Source: Flavobacterium collinsii (GTDB lineage: Bacteria; Bacteroidota; Bacteroidia; Flavobacteriales; Flavobacteriaceae). From it: a stretch of 64,000 nt of DNA. Shown one piece after another: positions 24,867 through 33,975 of the stretch (position 1 is the first letter of the stretch; each line of letters opens with the position of its first letter). Position numbers and translations under genes: made by a program. The stretch is from contig NZ_CADCST010000071.1 in the NCBI RefSeq assembly GCF_902804485.1, positions 1-64,000 on the forward strand, written 5' to 3'. The notes beneath the pieces were generated by a model. The model saw only the letters and a list, made by a program, of their open reading frames with translations. It did no database searches and was not told where the DNA came from.

Positions 24867-25549
24867 ACCAATTGCAGGTTGTAGGCGTAGATGATGAATA
24901 CCTTGCGCTGGAACTGATAAAAAAGTATTGTACCAAAACGGATGACATAAAGTTGCTGGCTACCTACAGCAACCCAAAGGAAGCCATGGTTTTTTTGCAG
25001 CACAATGAAGTTGACCTGCTGATACTGGATATTAATATGCCCGGCATCAACGGGATAGAATTACTACAAAACACACACAACAAGCCGCTCTGTATTTTTA
25101 TAACTGCCGAAGAGCAACATGCCGCCAAAGCATTTGAACTTGATGTTGTAGATTATCTTATAAAACCCATAAGTTTTGAGCGTTTTGAAAAGGCCATCAC
25201 AAAAGCCAAAGAATACCACCGCTTTATAAAATCTAAAGACATTGTTGAAGATTACATTATGTTTAAATCAGACAACATTGTAAACAAAGTAAAACTGGAT
25301 GATATTTTTTGGATAGAAGGTTTTGGAGAATACCTCAAAATTGTATCCCGCTATAAAAAATACATGGTCCTGGAACGTATGGCAAAGTTTGAAGAAATGC
25401 ACCGTCCTCTGGGATTTATTAGAATACATAAGTCATACCTGATTTTGAAAAACCACATCGTATCATTCAATTCACGTATGGTACAGCTCAGAGACGGCAA
25501 GGAGTTGCCCATAGGCCGTACTTACAAGGACAACCTTAAGGAAATCTAA
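24863..25549 (+). CDS. LytTR family response regulator
   Basis: 228 residues. Receiver domain 1-115 with phosphoacceptor Asp56 (LLILDINMPG) and the conserved Lys in DYLIKP; LytTR DNA-binding domain about 130-228 (IFWIEGFGEYLKIV, FIRIHKSYLILKNHI, LPIGRTYKDNL). Such regulators bind paired direct repeats upstream of transport genes. ATGA overlap with the kinase gene. Followed by a strong terminator. Confidence 0.9.
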   Translation: MNQLQVVGVDDEYLALELIKKYCTKTDDIKLLATYSNPKEAMVFLQHNEVDLLILDINMPGINGIELLQNTHNKPLCIFITAEEQHAAKAFELDVVDYLIKPISFERFEKAITKAKEYHRFIKSKDIVEDYIMFKSDNIVNKVKLDDIFWIEGFGEYLKIVSRYKKYMVLERMAKFEEMHRPLGFIRIHKSYLILKNHIVSFNSRMVQLRDGKELPIGRTYKDNLKEI

Positions 25550-25576
25550 GATATAAGGTACTGGTGCAAAAAAAGA

Positions 25577-25610
25577 AAACCGGCAAGTTTATAACTTGCC
25601 GGTTTTTTTT
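25577..25610 (+). terminator. Terminator of the kinase-regulator operon
   Basis: Perfect 13-bp stem AAACCGGCAAGTT / AACTTGCCGGTTT with a 3-base loop and an eight-T tail. Confidence 0.9.
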
Positions 25611-25654
25611 AGCTTTTAATAAAATTTAAGCAAAATACATTGCTTGTTTTTTTG

Positions 25655-25741
25655 CAGAGAGGAAGGGATTCGAACCCTCGATACAGTTACCCATATACTA
25701 GCTTTCCAGGCTAGCTCCTTCAACCACTCGGACACCTCTCT
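25655..25741 (-). tRNA. tRNA-Ser (anticodon GGA)
   Basis: 87 bases on the minus strand. Acceptor AGAGAGG pairs fully with CCTCTCT, discriminator G, no encoded CCA. Anticodon stem CTAGC/GCTAG with loop CTGGAAA gives GGA (reads UCC/UCU). A long variable arm, as in class II tRNAs, precedes T-loop TTCGAAT. It marks the right end of the putative island. Confidence 0.95.
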
Positions 25742-25801
25742 AAATTGGTCTGCAAATAACATAAAAAAAAATGACTTAGAAAAACAAAATCGGATATTAC
25801 T

Positions 25802-26671
25802 TTACATACTTTTTCTAAATTCTTCCATAAATAGTTTGACAGCCTTTTTTTGATAGCCTCCAATAGTCAGCATAAACGAGTCTCTCTTCGTGGGAACTCC
25901 TGTAATCTGAATCGCTTTGAGGTCATCCCAACCTTTTAGAGCTTTTTCAGCAACTATTGTAGCCCAATCACTATCCTGAACCATTTGCAACAAGGCATGA
26001 ATTGAGTTTAGTTCAATCGAAATCTTGGGTCTCATTTTGTTCTTGGCAAATAAATCTTCTACAAATTCCCTCGAATTCGAACCTTTTCCAGGTAAAACAA
26101 GCGGAATTTCCTCTATCTTCTTAAACGCAATTTTGTCTAAAGCTGCCAGAGAATGTGTTTTCGAAACCACCATTACCATTTGCGAAGTAAACAAAGGCAC
26201 TTTCTCAACGGGAATATTTATCTCATGTGATGAAATCACCAGAACCAAGTCTAACTCGTTCGTCAGTAATTTTTGTTCTAAAGCCTCTGTTGTACCGTAT
26301 TCGACCACAATTTTCAGGTTCGGATATTGTTTGGCGAACGTATTGATAACGGGCAGAATCAAAAGTCCGAAAATATAGGTTACTCCGATTCGCAGTTCAC
26401 CACCAATCATTTCGTTTAAATCTTCAATAGCCTGCTTCCCGTTTTCTACATTTTCAATGACTTTTTTGGCGTGAATCAGGAAAACGGCACCGGCTTCTGT
26501 AAGCTGCACTTTTTTCCCTATCCTTTTAAACAAAGGCATTTCCAGTTCTTCTTCCAGTTTTTTTATCTGTTGTGATAATCCGGATTGCGTTACAAAACAC
26601 AACTCGGCCGCTTTTGTAAAATGCAGCACCTCTGCTGTTTTGATAAAATATTCTAACTGATAAATTTCCAT
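25802..26671 (-). CDS. LysR family transcriptional regulator
   Basis: 289 residues. N-terminal winged HTH 1-60 (MEIYQLEYFIKTAEVLHFTKAAE, then QSGLSQQIKKLEEEL), followed by a periplasmic-binding-like effector domain (about 90-289). Divergent from an MFS exporter across 91 bases that hold a LysR-type palindrome, so it most likely controls that transporter. Effector unknown. Confidence 0.9.
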   Translation of the reverse strand: MEIYQLEYFIKTAEVLHFTKAAELCFVTQSGLSQQIKKLEEELEMPLFKRIGKKVQLTEAGAVFLIHAKKVIENVENGKQAIEDLNEMIGGELRIGVTYIFGLLILPVINTFAKQYPNLKIVVEYGTTEALEQKLLTNELDLVLVISSHEINIPVEKVPLFTSQMVMVVSKTHSLAALDKIAFKKIEEIPLVLPGKGSNSREFVEDLFAKNKMRPKISIELNSIHALLQMVQDSDWATIVAEKALKGWDDLKAIQITGVPTKRDSFMLTIGGYQKKAVKLFMEEFRKSM

Positions 26672-26675
26672 ATTG

Positions 26676-26693
26676 ATAAGTTTAATTACTTAT
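26676..26693. promoter_or_regulatory. Candidate LysR operator
   Basis: ATAAGT-N6-ACTTAT palindrome just upstream of the LysR start, in the LysR/MFS intergenic region; fits the T-N11-A form of LysR sites. Confidence 0.45.
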
Positions 26694-26762
26694 TACAAGT
26701 AAAATTATTAATTTTTCTAATGAAATCATAATCCCGAACTTTGTAAAAAAATATCAGGCATC

Positions 26763-27995
26763 ATGTTTCAAGCGTTAAAATCAAAAAACTTCAAGTTATT
26801 CTTTTACGGACAATCTGTTTCTGTAATTGGAACCTGGCTTCAAAAAACAGCCGTAAGCTGGATGGTTTATAGCGTTACGGGGTCGGTTTTTTTACTGGGA
26901 TTAGCAACTTTTTTAAGTATGATCCCGTCTTTATTTCTGGCTCCTTTAGCCGGAAGTATTATTGGCCGCTACGACAGACACCGTGCTATGATTTTATTAC
27001 AATCTTTGGCCATGCTTCAGGCAGGTGCTTTGGCGCTGTTGATTTACCTGAAAATATATAACATCAACTTTATTCTGGCTTTAAGTCTGATTCAGGGTAT
27101 CATCAATTCTTTTGACATGACCTGCAGACAAACGATGATGATTGATATTGTCGACAACAAAGAAGATTTACCCAATGCAGTCGCCTTAAACTCTACCCTG
27201 AATAATTTTGCCAGAATTGCAGGCCCTGCTCTGGCGGGAATTATTCTGCACAATTATGGAGAGGATATTTGTTTTATTGGGAACTTCTTAAGCTACATTC
27301 CGGTTTTGATTTCGCTGTTAATGATGAAAATTACGCCACATATTAAAGCCACTGACAAGATGAAAATGGTAGATGATTTTCTCGAAGGTCTGGATTATGT
27401 AAAAAAAGAAACCGAAATGGCCAAAATGCTTCTGATGTTAATGTGCAGCAGCTTATTTGTAATTTCTTTCAACACTTTAATGCCTGTTTTTGCCAAGGAT
27501 ATTTTTAACGGAAATGCGCAGACTTTCAGCTGGTTTGAAAGTGCTGCCGGGATTGGATCAATACTATCCGCTATTTACTTAGCTAACCTTAAAAAAGCCG
27601 ACAATATGGGCAAAATAATGATCTCTGCAAGCTTATTGTTAGGTTTTAGCATTATCATATTGGCCTATTCAAATAGCTTAACAGTAGCGCTTATTTGCAT
27701 GGCTTTGAGCGGTATAGGAATGATGGCGCAAACCTCATCAATCAACATTTACATTCAGACGCAAAGTACGGTAAATATGCGTTCGAGAAGTATTAGTTAT
27801 TATTTAATGGCGTATCAGGGAATGATTCCTGTGGGAAGTTTGATTATTGGTTATGTCTCACACATTATCGGAACCCGAGAAACTGTCGCCATTCAGGGTG
27901 TTATCAGTATTATCTCGGTCATTGTTTATGTGCACTACAAAAAACAGAGTTCTGAAGAAGAGTTTGGAACTTGTGAGGTTCGTTATAAAGATTAA
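26763..27995 (+). CDS. MFS exporter (enterobactin-exporter-like subfamily)
   Basis: 410 residues with about twelve membrane helices. NFKLFFYGQSVSVIGTWLQKTAVSWM at the N terminus and the GRYDRHRAM loop 2-3 motif are typical of the MFS_3 exporters that pump drugs or siderophores. Divergent from the LysR gene. Followed by a region of short repeats and a perfect inverted repeat that can serve as terminator. Confidence 0.85.
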   Translation: MFQALKSKNFKLFFYGQSVSVIGTWLQKTAVSWMVYSVTGSVFLLGLATFLSMIPSLFLAPLAGSIIGRYDRHRAMILLQSLAMLQAGALALLIYLKIYNINFILALSLIQGIINSFDMTCRQTMMIDIVDNKEDLPNAVALNSTLNNFARIAGPALAGIILHNYGEDICFIGNFLSYIPVLISLLMMKITPHIKATDKMKMVDDFLEGLDYVKKETEMAKMLLMLMCSSLFVISFNTLMPVFAKDIFNGNAQTFSWFESAAGIGSILSAIYLANLKKADNMGKIMISASLLLGFSIIILAYSNSLTVALICMALSGIGMMAQTSSINIYIQTQSTVNMRSRSISYYLMAYQGMIPVGSLIIGYVSHIIGTRETVAIQGVISIISVIVYVHYKKQSSEEEFGTCEVRYKD

Positions 27996-28076
27996 AATTT
28001 AAATTCCAATCTTTTTAAATCCCAAATTCCAATCTTGTAAAGCTGCAAATCCCAAACTTTTAAAATTCCAAAATAG

Positions 28077-28134
28077 AAATTCCAAATTCCAAAACGGAGA
28101 TAATAACCAACGTAAAGTTTGGAATTTGGAATTT
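28077..28134. repeat. Perfect 17-bp inverted repeat between convergent genes
   Basis: Left arm 28077-28093 (AAATTCCAAATTCCAAA), right arm 28118-28134, loop 24 bases. The whole 28000-28145 stretch is rich in AAATTCCAAAT units, related to sequences at 41590 and 46990-47070. It sits between the MFS and asparaginase gene ends and probably acts as a two-way terminator. Confidence 0.7.
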
Positions 28135-28149
28135 AAACAATTTGGAATT

Positions 28150-29181
28150 TTACAAAGAAATCTCCCCGCGTAAAGCCGTTTCGAAGATCGTTTTAAACTC
28201 GGACTGAGGAATATTCTGTCCTAACAAATACATTAATTTTGTTATGGCTGCTTCTGTAGTAATGTCTTTTCCTGAGATCACTCCAAGAGATTTTAAGGCA
28301 GTACTGGTTTCATATTGTCCCATATTGACACTTCCTCCAGAACATTGCGTAACGTTAACGATGTGCAATCCGGATTGAATTGCTTTCTCAATCAAATTTA
28401 AAAACCAATCTTCTGTTGGGGCATTTCCCGAACCGTAGGTTTCCAGAACAATTCCTTTTAAATCTTTAATAGCCAGAATGGACGCCAAAACCACTTCGCT
28501 CATTCCAGGGAACATTTTGATAATCGCAACGTGACTGTCTAAATTTTTATGAACGATTAGTTTTCCTTCTGTATTTACAGGAAGAAACAAGTGTGTGTTC
28601 AGCTTTAAATGAACTCCTGATTCTACCAATTCAGGATAATTTGGTGCTGTAAATGCTTTAAAATGTTCTGCATTTACTTTTGAAGTTCGGTTACCACGGT
28701 ACAGTTTATATTCGAAATACAAACAAACCTCGTTGATTACCGGTCTTCCATTTTCCTGAAGTGAGGCAATCTGAATGGCTGTAATCAGATTTTCTTTGGC
28801 ATCGGTACGTAAATCTCCTATCGGAAGCTGAGAACCTGTAAACACTACCGGTTTTGCTAAATTCTCGAGCATAAAACTCAATGCCGAAGCAGAATACGAC
28901 ATGGTATCTGAACCATGAAGCACTACAAATCCGTCGTAAGCAGCGTAATTTTCCTCAATAATAGTAGCAATCTTTGTCCACTCCTCAGGATTCATATTCG
29001 AAGAATCAATGGGAGTTTCAAATGAAACCGTTTCAATCTCACAATCTAATTGTTTGATTTCGGGTATCTTTTGCAATAATTTACCAAAATTGAACGCCTT
29101 AAGTGCGCCCGTCTCAAAATCTTTACTCATACCGATAGTTCCTCCGGTATAAATTAGCAGTATTTTAGGTTTAGATGACAT
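28150..29181 (-). CDS. ansA: Type I L-asparaginase
   Basis: 343 residues, cytosolic (no signal peptide). Catalytic blocks: IYTGGTIGMS with the N-terminal nucleophile Thr, and VLHGSDTMSYSASALSFML with the second Thr-Asp pair; ETYGSGNAP in the C-terminal domain. Hydrolyses asparagine to aspartate and ammonia. Overlaps the acyltransferase gene by 11 bases and is the last gene of a TatD-acyltransferase-asparaginase operon. Confidence 0.92.
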   Translation of the reverse strand: MSSKPKILLIYTGGTIGMSKDFETGALKAFNFGKLLQKIPEIKQLDCEIETVSFETPIDSSNMNPEEWTKIATIIEENYAAYDGFVVLHGSDTMSYSASALSFMLENLAKPVVFTGSQLPIGDLRTDAKENLITAIQIASLQENGRPVINEVCLYFEYKLYRGNRTSKVNAEHFKAFTAPNYPELVESGVHLKLNTHLFLPVNTEGKLIVHKNLDSHVAIIKMFPGMSEVVLASILAIKDLKGIVLETYGSGNAPTEDWFLNLIEKAIQSGLHIVNVTQCSGGSVNMGQYETSTALKSLGVISGKDITTEAAITKLMYLLGQNIPQSEFKTIFETALRGEISL

Positions 29182-30307
29182 CCTGATATTTTAATTTATT
29201 GACAACAGGATTGGCATACATTGCCAAAAATCCTTGTCTTGTCACTGGGTTATCACTTCCGATACGCATTTCTAAACGACGCTCAAACAATGATTTTTCA
29301 CTTTCTTTGTACAAGTGAGCAAACCTATTTGTCTCATTTAAAATATCATAAGCAATAAAATTCGTTGGCCATAATTGATAATTTTTCAAAACCGAATCAT
29401 CAATAACCTGTGCCAAAGCCTGCACTTGTTTGTTGGCATTGTCATTCTCAGCTACAATCTGATCGATCTCTGTATCTAAAACGTCTCCAACAGAAATATG
29501 TATTCTTTTTTTAGTTCCCATGACACCACTTATGATGGTCATGAAATCTTCATTTTTTTCTTTAATATAAACCTCATTATTGGCTTCTGCCATTAACTGT
29601 GGCATCTTCAGAACATCTGTTGGATCGTATTCGTATGAAATAGAAACCGGAACAATTTTTAATTTCTTAAAATAATCCATCAAATTAGGCTCATCAGACC
29701 CCATTCCGATCATTTTTAGGACTCCCGGATTGGTTTCGTCATTTCCGTCTTTTGTACGACCTTCTCTTTGTGCAATCCAAACCGAACGATTTTCGCGAAG
29801 TAATAATTGCCCGATATACTCAGATAATAATTTAGAGCTTTGCAACATTTCTCTTGGCGTTAAACCTCTTAAAACCAAAAAGTTTCGATTTAGTTTTGCC
29901 AGCGTACTCAGGAATGCTTTTTTAACCAGATTGTCTCCAATTGCAGATGCCGTCATGACTAAACCATGCTCGAAAAGACAAACATTTAATAAGGTTGTAT
30001 CCAATAAAATATCTCTGTGATTGGAGATAAATAAGTAAGAAGTATTTTTTTCTAATTTCTCAAATCCTGAAGTGGTAAGTCCTTCTGAACTTTTCTCTAA
30101 AACCTTTTGTATGGTATTGTAAATAAAGTTGCATTGAAAATCACGAATCGAATGTGTTTTTTTAAGCTGCTCTTTCCAAACCTCATCTGCTACTTCCGGA
30201 AAAGTAAAGTTCATCATGGTTTTCATCATCGGATGATTGACAACATCATGAAGTGCTTCATTTATTTCAGAATCATAAAACGGTCGAATGGCATCAAATC
30301 TCTGCAT
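29171..30307 (-). CDS. Glycerolipid acyltransferase (PlsC-like)
   Basis: 378 residues. The acyltransferase core has ISNHRDILLDTTLLN in place of the usual H-X4-D motif, VLRGLTPRE, and WIAQREGRTKDGND, which corresponds to the EG substrate-binding block. Probably adds acyl chains to glycerol phosphate or lysophosphatidate for membrane lipid synthesis. No clear membrane helices. 64 bases after TatD and overlapping asparaginase. Exact acceptor cannot be told. Confidence 0.75.
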   Translation of the reverse strand: MQRFDAIRPFYDSEINEALHDVVNHPMMKTMMNFTFPEVADEVWKEQLKKTHSIRDFQCNFIYNTIQKVLEKSSEGLTTSGFEKLEKNTSYLFISNHRDILLDTTLLNVCLFEHGLVMTASAIGDNLVKKAFLSTLAKLNRNFLVLRGLTPREMLQSSKLLSEYIGQLLLRENRSVWIAQREGRTKDGNDETNPGVLKMIGMGSDEPNLMDYFKKLKIVPVSISYEYDPTDVLKMPQLMAEANNEVYIKEKNEDFMTIISGVMGTKKRIHISVGDVLDTEIDQIVAENDNANKQVQALAQVIDDSVLKNYQLWPTNFIAYDILNETNRFAHLYKESEKSLFERRLEMRIGSDNPVTRQGFLAMYANPVVNKLKYQDVI

Positions 30308-30371
30308 TATTTATATTGGTTTTAAGTGGGCAAAAGAACAAAAAAAAAATTAAACTATTGTAAGGTATGGG

Positions 30372-31151
30372 TTAAATCCCAAAAACGTCTTTTGAATTTT
30401 GAGTTGTTCGCGCTGCAATTTCTTCTTCAGAAACATTATATATATCGGCTAATTTCGCAATAACATTTACTAAGTAACTGCTTTCATTTCGCTTTCCACG
30501 GTACGGAATTGGCGCTAAATAAGGAGAATCAGTCTCTAAAACAATGTGTTTCAAATCGATTTGATTTAAAAACTGATCAATCTTTCCGTTTTTAAATGTT
30601 ACCACTCCGCCGATTCCCAACTTCATATTATAAGAGAGCGCCTGAAGTGCTTGTTCGTATGTTCCTGAAAAGCAATGAAAAATTCCAAATAAATCAGCTG
30701 ATTTTTCCTCTTCCAGTACTTCAAATATTTCATCAAAAGCTTCACGGCAATGAATCACAATAGGCAATTTATATTGTTTCGCTAGTTGAATTTGTCTTTT
30801 AAAGGCAATTTGCTGCTCCTTAAGATGTGTTTTATCCCAATACAAATCGATCCCAATTTCACCAACAGCGTAAAACTTTCGTTTGGCTAACTCCTTTTCC
30901 ACATGTTTTAATTCTTCTTCGTAATTATCTTTCACATAGGTAGGATGCAATCCCATCATCAGGTATACATAATCGGGATAATTTTGCTCCAAATCGTACA
31001 TAGAAGGTGTTGCAGCAGCATCAATAGCAGGAATAAAAAAACGGGTTACTCCGGCATCTATCGCTCTTTGCATCATCTCGTCGCGATCCTGATCAAATTC
31101 TTCAGAATATAAATGTGTATGTGTATCGGTAATTATGGGCTTCAAATTCAA
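30372..31151 (-). CDS. TatD family metal-dependent hydrolase
   Basis: 259 residues, TIM-barrel metallohydrolase. Metal ligands in TDTHTHLYSEEFDQDRDEM, EIGLDLYWDKT-like block (EIGIDLYW), VIHCREAF, FHCFSGTYEQA and LETDSPYLAP. TatD proteins are deoxyribonucleases acting on DNA ends in repair and degradation. First gene of a three-gene operon with a good promoter upstream. Confidence 0.92.
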   Translation of the reverse strand: MNLKPIITDTHTHLYSEEFDQDRDEMMQRAIDAGVTRFFIPAIDAAATPSMYDLEQNYPDYVYLMMGLHPTYVKDNYEEELKHVEKELAKRKFYAVGEIGIDLYWDKTHLKEQQIAFKRQIQLAKQYKLPIVIHCREAFDEIFEVLEEEKSADLFGIFHCFSGTYEQALQALSYNMKLGIGGVVTFKNGKIDQFLNQIDLKHIVLETDSPYLAPIPYRGKRNESSYLVNVIAKLADIYNVSEEEIAARTTQNSKDVFGI

Positions 31152-31172
31152 TTGTTGTAATTTTTAATGGCC

Positions 31173-31204
31173 CAAAATTACGATAATATTAAAAACTTTC
31201 CCAA
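31173..31204 (-). promoter_or_regulatory. Promoter of the tatD operon
   Basis: Minus-strand TTG (31204-31202), 21-base spacer and TAATTTTG (31180-31173), 21 bases before the ATG. Matches the Bacteroidota consensus. Confidence 0.55.
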
Positions 31205-31343
31205 TTTGAATGAAATGAGGAAAAATGGGACGCGAATTTTTACGGATTCACTTCGTGAAAACGCGGATAAAAACGGATTTTTTAAACACTGTCAGACTGA
31301 ATGAAATCGAAGTCTATGAAGCTATGGTTATTATTTAAATAGT

Positions 31344-31376
31344 AAACCCGACAGGTTTTAGAAACCTGTCGGGTTT
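31344..31376. terminator. Terminator hairpin, AAACCCGACAGG family
   Basis: Perfect 15-bp stem AAACCCGACAGGTTT / AAACCTGTCGGGTTT with a TAG loop, 22 bases beyond the S41 peptidase stop. Related hairpins occur at 33169 and 55319. Confidence 0.75.
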
Positions 31377-31397
31377 GAATCGGTACACGATACTAAA

Positions 31398-33044
31398 TTA
31401 TTTCCCTGTTTTAACAAACACTATGGCGCGATCTAAAACCTCATCTCTTCCTTCCTGAATTCCTTTAATGGTTGGTTTCACTTCAATGTCTGGAACAATT
31501 CCAATTCTTTGCGTTTCGCGTTTATCCGTATAATAAACTCCAATTCCGGTATATCGGGTATGAAATCCTTTAAATTCAAGATCGAATACATTACCGTCTG
31601 TCCCGGCAGTCTGGCTTCCGATTATAGTGGTATTCCCCGCGGCTTGAAAACACATTGCTGTCCATTCGGATTGACTTATGGATTTCTCATTAAGCAGCAC
31701 TACAACTTTCCCTTTATAATTGTCTTTGTTTTCAAATCCGACCTTTATCCCTTCTTTCCACTTATAACGTCCCGGATAATTTAAATAAGGTATAGTGTAA
31801 TCACAGAATTTCTTTTGCTGAGGGTTCAAAAAATTTGCGATGAGTTCAAAGGTTTCATTTGGATAGTTTCGCATATCAAAAACAATCGCCTGTGTAGATT
31901 TCAGAGCTTCAATCATATCGGGAATATGTCTGTTCTTTATGACCCCCATATCGACATAACCGATATTATTGTCTAACAGTTTAAATTTCTCCTTCTTTTT
32001 AATAGCTCCTTTTTTATATTCATTCCGATGAGAATCATGGTAATTAAACCAAATCATTGATTTCGTTTCGTATTTCCCCTCTTTTAAAAATTCTACCTCA
32101 ACATTTTCGTCGTAACTTTTCAAAATAGGCAACGTAACTTTATCTAAAAGCTTAGCCTCGTTGGAAGCACTTATTAAGTCCCGATTCTCCTGAATTAGCT
32201 CTTTTATCGTTTTGCCTTTTATTTTTGTAATTACATCTCCAACTTTTATATTGTCTGCCTGAGCCAGACTATCCCCTACTATCTCTGTAACAACCAGCTT
32301 TTCTTCTATTATTCTACCCGTTGCAGGAAAGTAAACCGGCTTTTTCCCGGCAGCTCCCGCTCTATATGCTGTCGTTTCTACATGACTGTCGTTAAGTTTG
32401 GCTGTCAATTTTTTAAGTGCAATGAAAAAATCTGTTTCATTTTTAGCATCAAGAACAGATGGTAACGCCTGTTCTAAACTCAAATCCCACTTTTGATCCA
32501 TTACATATTTATACGGAAAATAATATTCTATCACATTCCAATAGGCAAACAACATTAGTATTCGGGAGTTTTTACTAGTGTAATCAAGATCGAAATAGTT
32601 TTTTAGATTCTTAAAACTATCAAAATCATGGCCAAATTCCTGATCACTCTGAAACCTGTTTGCCTCTATAAATTTCAGTTTCTTTGAAAGTTTTTTAGAA
32701 AACAACTTACTATTAAACCAGCTTAAGTCAAAATTTTTATCGAAGAATTCAACCTCTTTTGGAATTACAATTGGCGCAACCATTTTAATTTCTCCTAAAT
32801 CATTAATCCAATTTTCGAGAATTAAAGAAAACTCTTCTTTAGTTTGCGCTTTTTCTATTAATGGTAATTTTTCTAAAAGCTGATGGTCCCAATTCACTTG
32901 TCCACTGCCAATTTTTGGATGATAATATTTTAAAAATCCCCAAACTTTGCAGGTCGCAGCAAGCTTTTCGGTTTCTGTGATTTTGGTATAGCCAAAGATC
33001 GTCTGAGTGCATACAATAAGAAAAACTAAAGTAATTTTGTTCAT
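31398..33044 (-). CDS. Secreted S41 (tail-specific-type) peptidase
   Basis: 548 residues with a signal peptide (MNKITLVFLIVCTQTIFG). After an N-terminal helical domain, a PDZ domain (about 235-320, VGDVITKIKGKTIKEL) precedes the S41 core: IGYVDMG, VFDMRNYP, and NEKSISQSEWTAM with the likely nucleophile Ser, then GSQTAGTDGNVF. Family members cleave proteins near C termini in the periplasm. Monocistronic between two hairpin terminators. Confidence 0.88.
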   Translation of the reverse strand: MNKITLVFLIVCTQTIFGYTKITETEKLAATCKVWGFLKYYHPKIGSGQVNWDHQLLEKLPLIEKAQTKEEFSLILENWINDLGEIKMVAPIVIPKEVEFFDKNFDLSWFNSKLFSKKLSKKLKFIEANRFQSDQEFGHDFDSFKNLKNYFDLDYTSKNSRILMLFAYWNVIEYYFPYKYVMDQKWDLSLEQALPSVLDAKNETDFFIALKKLTAKLNDSHVETTAYRAGAAGKKPVYFPATGRIIEEKLVVTEIVGDSLAQADNIKVGDVITKIKGKTIKELIQENRDLISASNEAKLLDKVTLPILKSYDENVEVEFLKEGKYETKSMIWFNYHDSHRNEYKKGAIKKKEKFKLLDNNIGYVDMGVIKNRHIPDMIEALKSTQAIVFDMRNYPNETFELIANFLNPQQKKFCDYTIPYLNYPGRYKWKEGIKVGFENKDNYKGKVVVLLNEKSISQSEWTAMCFQAAGNTTIIGSQTAGTDGNVFDLEFKGFHTRYTGIGVYYTDKRETQRIGIVPDIEVKPTIKGIQEGRDEVLDRAIVFVKTGK

Positions 33045-33168
33045 GTAAATAACTGGTTAGGTTGAAATTGTTTTTTGGTAAATTTTTCTAAAAAAAAAAT
33101 CAGCCGAATGTAAAACTAAAAATCCGGATTCGTTTACGACTTTACGTAAAAACCTTTTTTATATAAAT

Positions 33169-33201
33169 AAACCGGACAGGTTTTAAAAAACTGTCCGGTT
33201 T
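33169..33201. terminator. Terminator hairpin behind the anti-sigma gene
   Basis: AAACCGGACAG / CTGTCCGGTTT stem with an A/T-rich inner part; lies between the anti-sigma stop (33248) and the S41 start. Confidence 0.7.
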
Positions 33202-33247
33202 GAATAAGTATAAAAATTCTTAGCGATTTTGATGTTCTAACAAGCAA

Positions 33248-33973
33248 TTAATCCAAATCGTCCAGCAGCTCCTGAACATCGTCGTAGTTTTCATAATCCT
33301 GAGAAATGGTCTGCAGGATTTCTCTACAGCCATTGTAATCTTTTTGTTTTAATTTAGACAATGCCAGATACCATTTGGCTTTCTCTTTATAAGCAGAAGT
33401 ACCTGATTTTAATTCATTAAAAATCGCTTCTGCCTGTTTATAATGGTCTTCTTCCAATAAAGAAATTCCGTAAAAATATTGCATTTCAGCGGTTTTATTT
33501 TCTGTTAACAGTTCTTCAAAAAACGGAATTGCCAATACATATTTTCCTTCATTGAAAGCCTTTTCAGCCTGTTTTAAGGTTTCGTCTGTATCGCCTCGTT
33601 CGACAAAAGAAGCTGTTTCCGGATGATTAAAATCCTCAAATTCAGGAGTCTGATTGTAATCAAAAAAGAACAGTCCGAATAAAATAATAATCGATGCCGC
33701 TGCCGCGAAATACCAAGGTCGCATTCGGACCACTTTGGGCTTGTTGGCATTGAAATGTTTCTCCGAAACCTTTGTCAAGTTTGCTGCAAAGGCTTCTCTC
33801 TCTTCTTCATGTTCAAATTTGTTCCTAAGCTGTGACTGTACTTCTTTAAAAGTTTCAAACTCCGAAGCCAGTTCATGATCCTCAGACAATTGTTTCTCAA
33901 AACTATCCCGTTCCTCAGCAGTCATTTCTTCCTGAAGATATTGATCGAATACTATATAGCGTTCTTCATCCAT
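33248..33973 (-). CDS. Anti-sigma-like membrane protein with TPR-type C terminus
   Basis: 241 residues. N-terminal cytosolic part (about 1-85) with DQYLQEEMTAEERDSFEKQL, typical of anti-sigma N domains. One membrane helix (WYFAAAASIIILFGLFFF, about 88-106). The extracytoplasmic part has TPR-like helices (AEKAFNEGKYVLAIPFFEELL, YFYGISLLEEDHYKQAEAIF). Two bases behind the ECF sigma gene. Probably holds the sigma factor at the membrane and senses an envelope signal. Confidence 0.75.
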   Translation of the reverse strand: MDEERYIVFDQYLQEEMTAEERDSFEKQLSEDHELASEFETFKEVQSQLRNKFEHEEEREAFAANLTKVSEKHFNANKPKVVRMRPWYFAAAASIIILFGLFFFDYNQTPEFEDFNHPETASFVERGDTDETLKQAEKAFNEGKYVLAIPFFEELLTENKTAEMQYFYGISLLEEDHYKQAEAIFNELKSGTSAYKEKAKWYLALSKLKQKDYNGCREILQTISQDYENYDDVQELLDDLD

Positions 33974-33975
33974 GA

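Larger units (their letters stand above)
19349..25741. mobile_element. Putative tRNA-Ser genomic island
   Basis: About 6.4 kb between the decayed tRNA copy and the intact tRNA-Ser, carrying six genes (TerC, symporter, CitMHS, DUF2490, histidine kinase, LytTR regulator). The coding sequences look less AT-rich and use more ATA, GCA and GGC codons than flanking genes. No integrase is present, so the element is either a decayed island or was mobilised in trans. Orientation fits: the intact tRNA is at the tRNA-5' side and the 3'-half copy at the far end. Confidence 0.6.

Noticed and set aside
28000..28145. CRISPR-like repeats
   Set aside because: The AAATTCCAAAT units are irregular in spacing and length and form a simple inverted repeat, with no spacers or cas genes.
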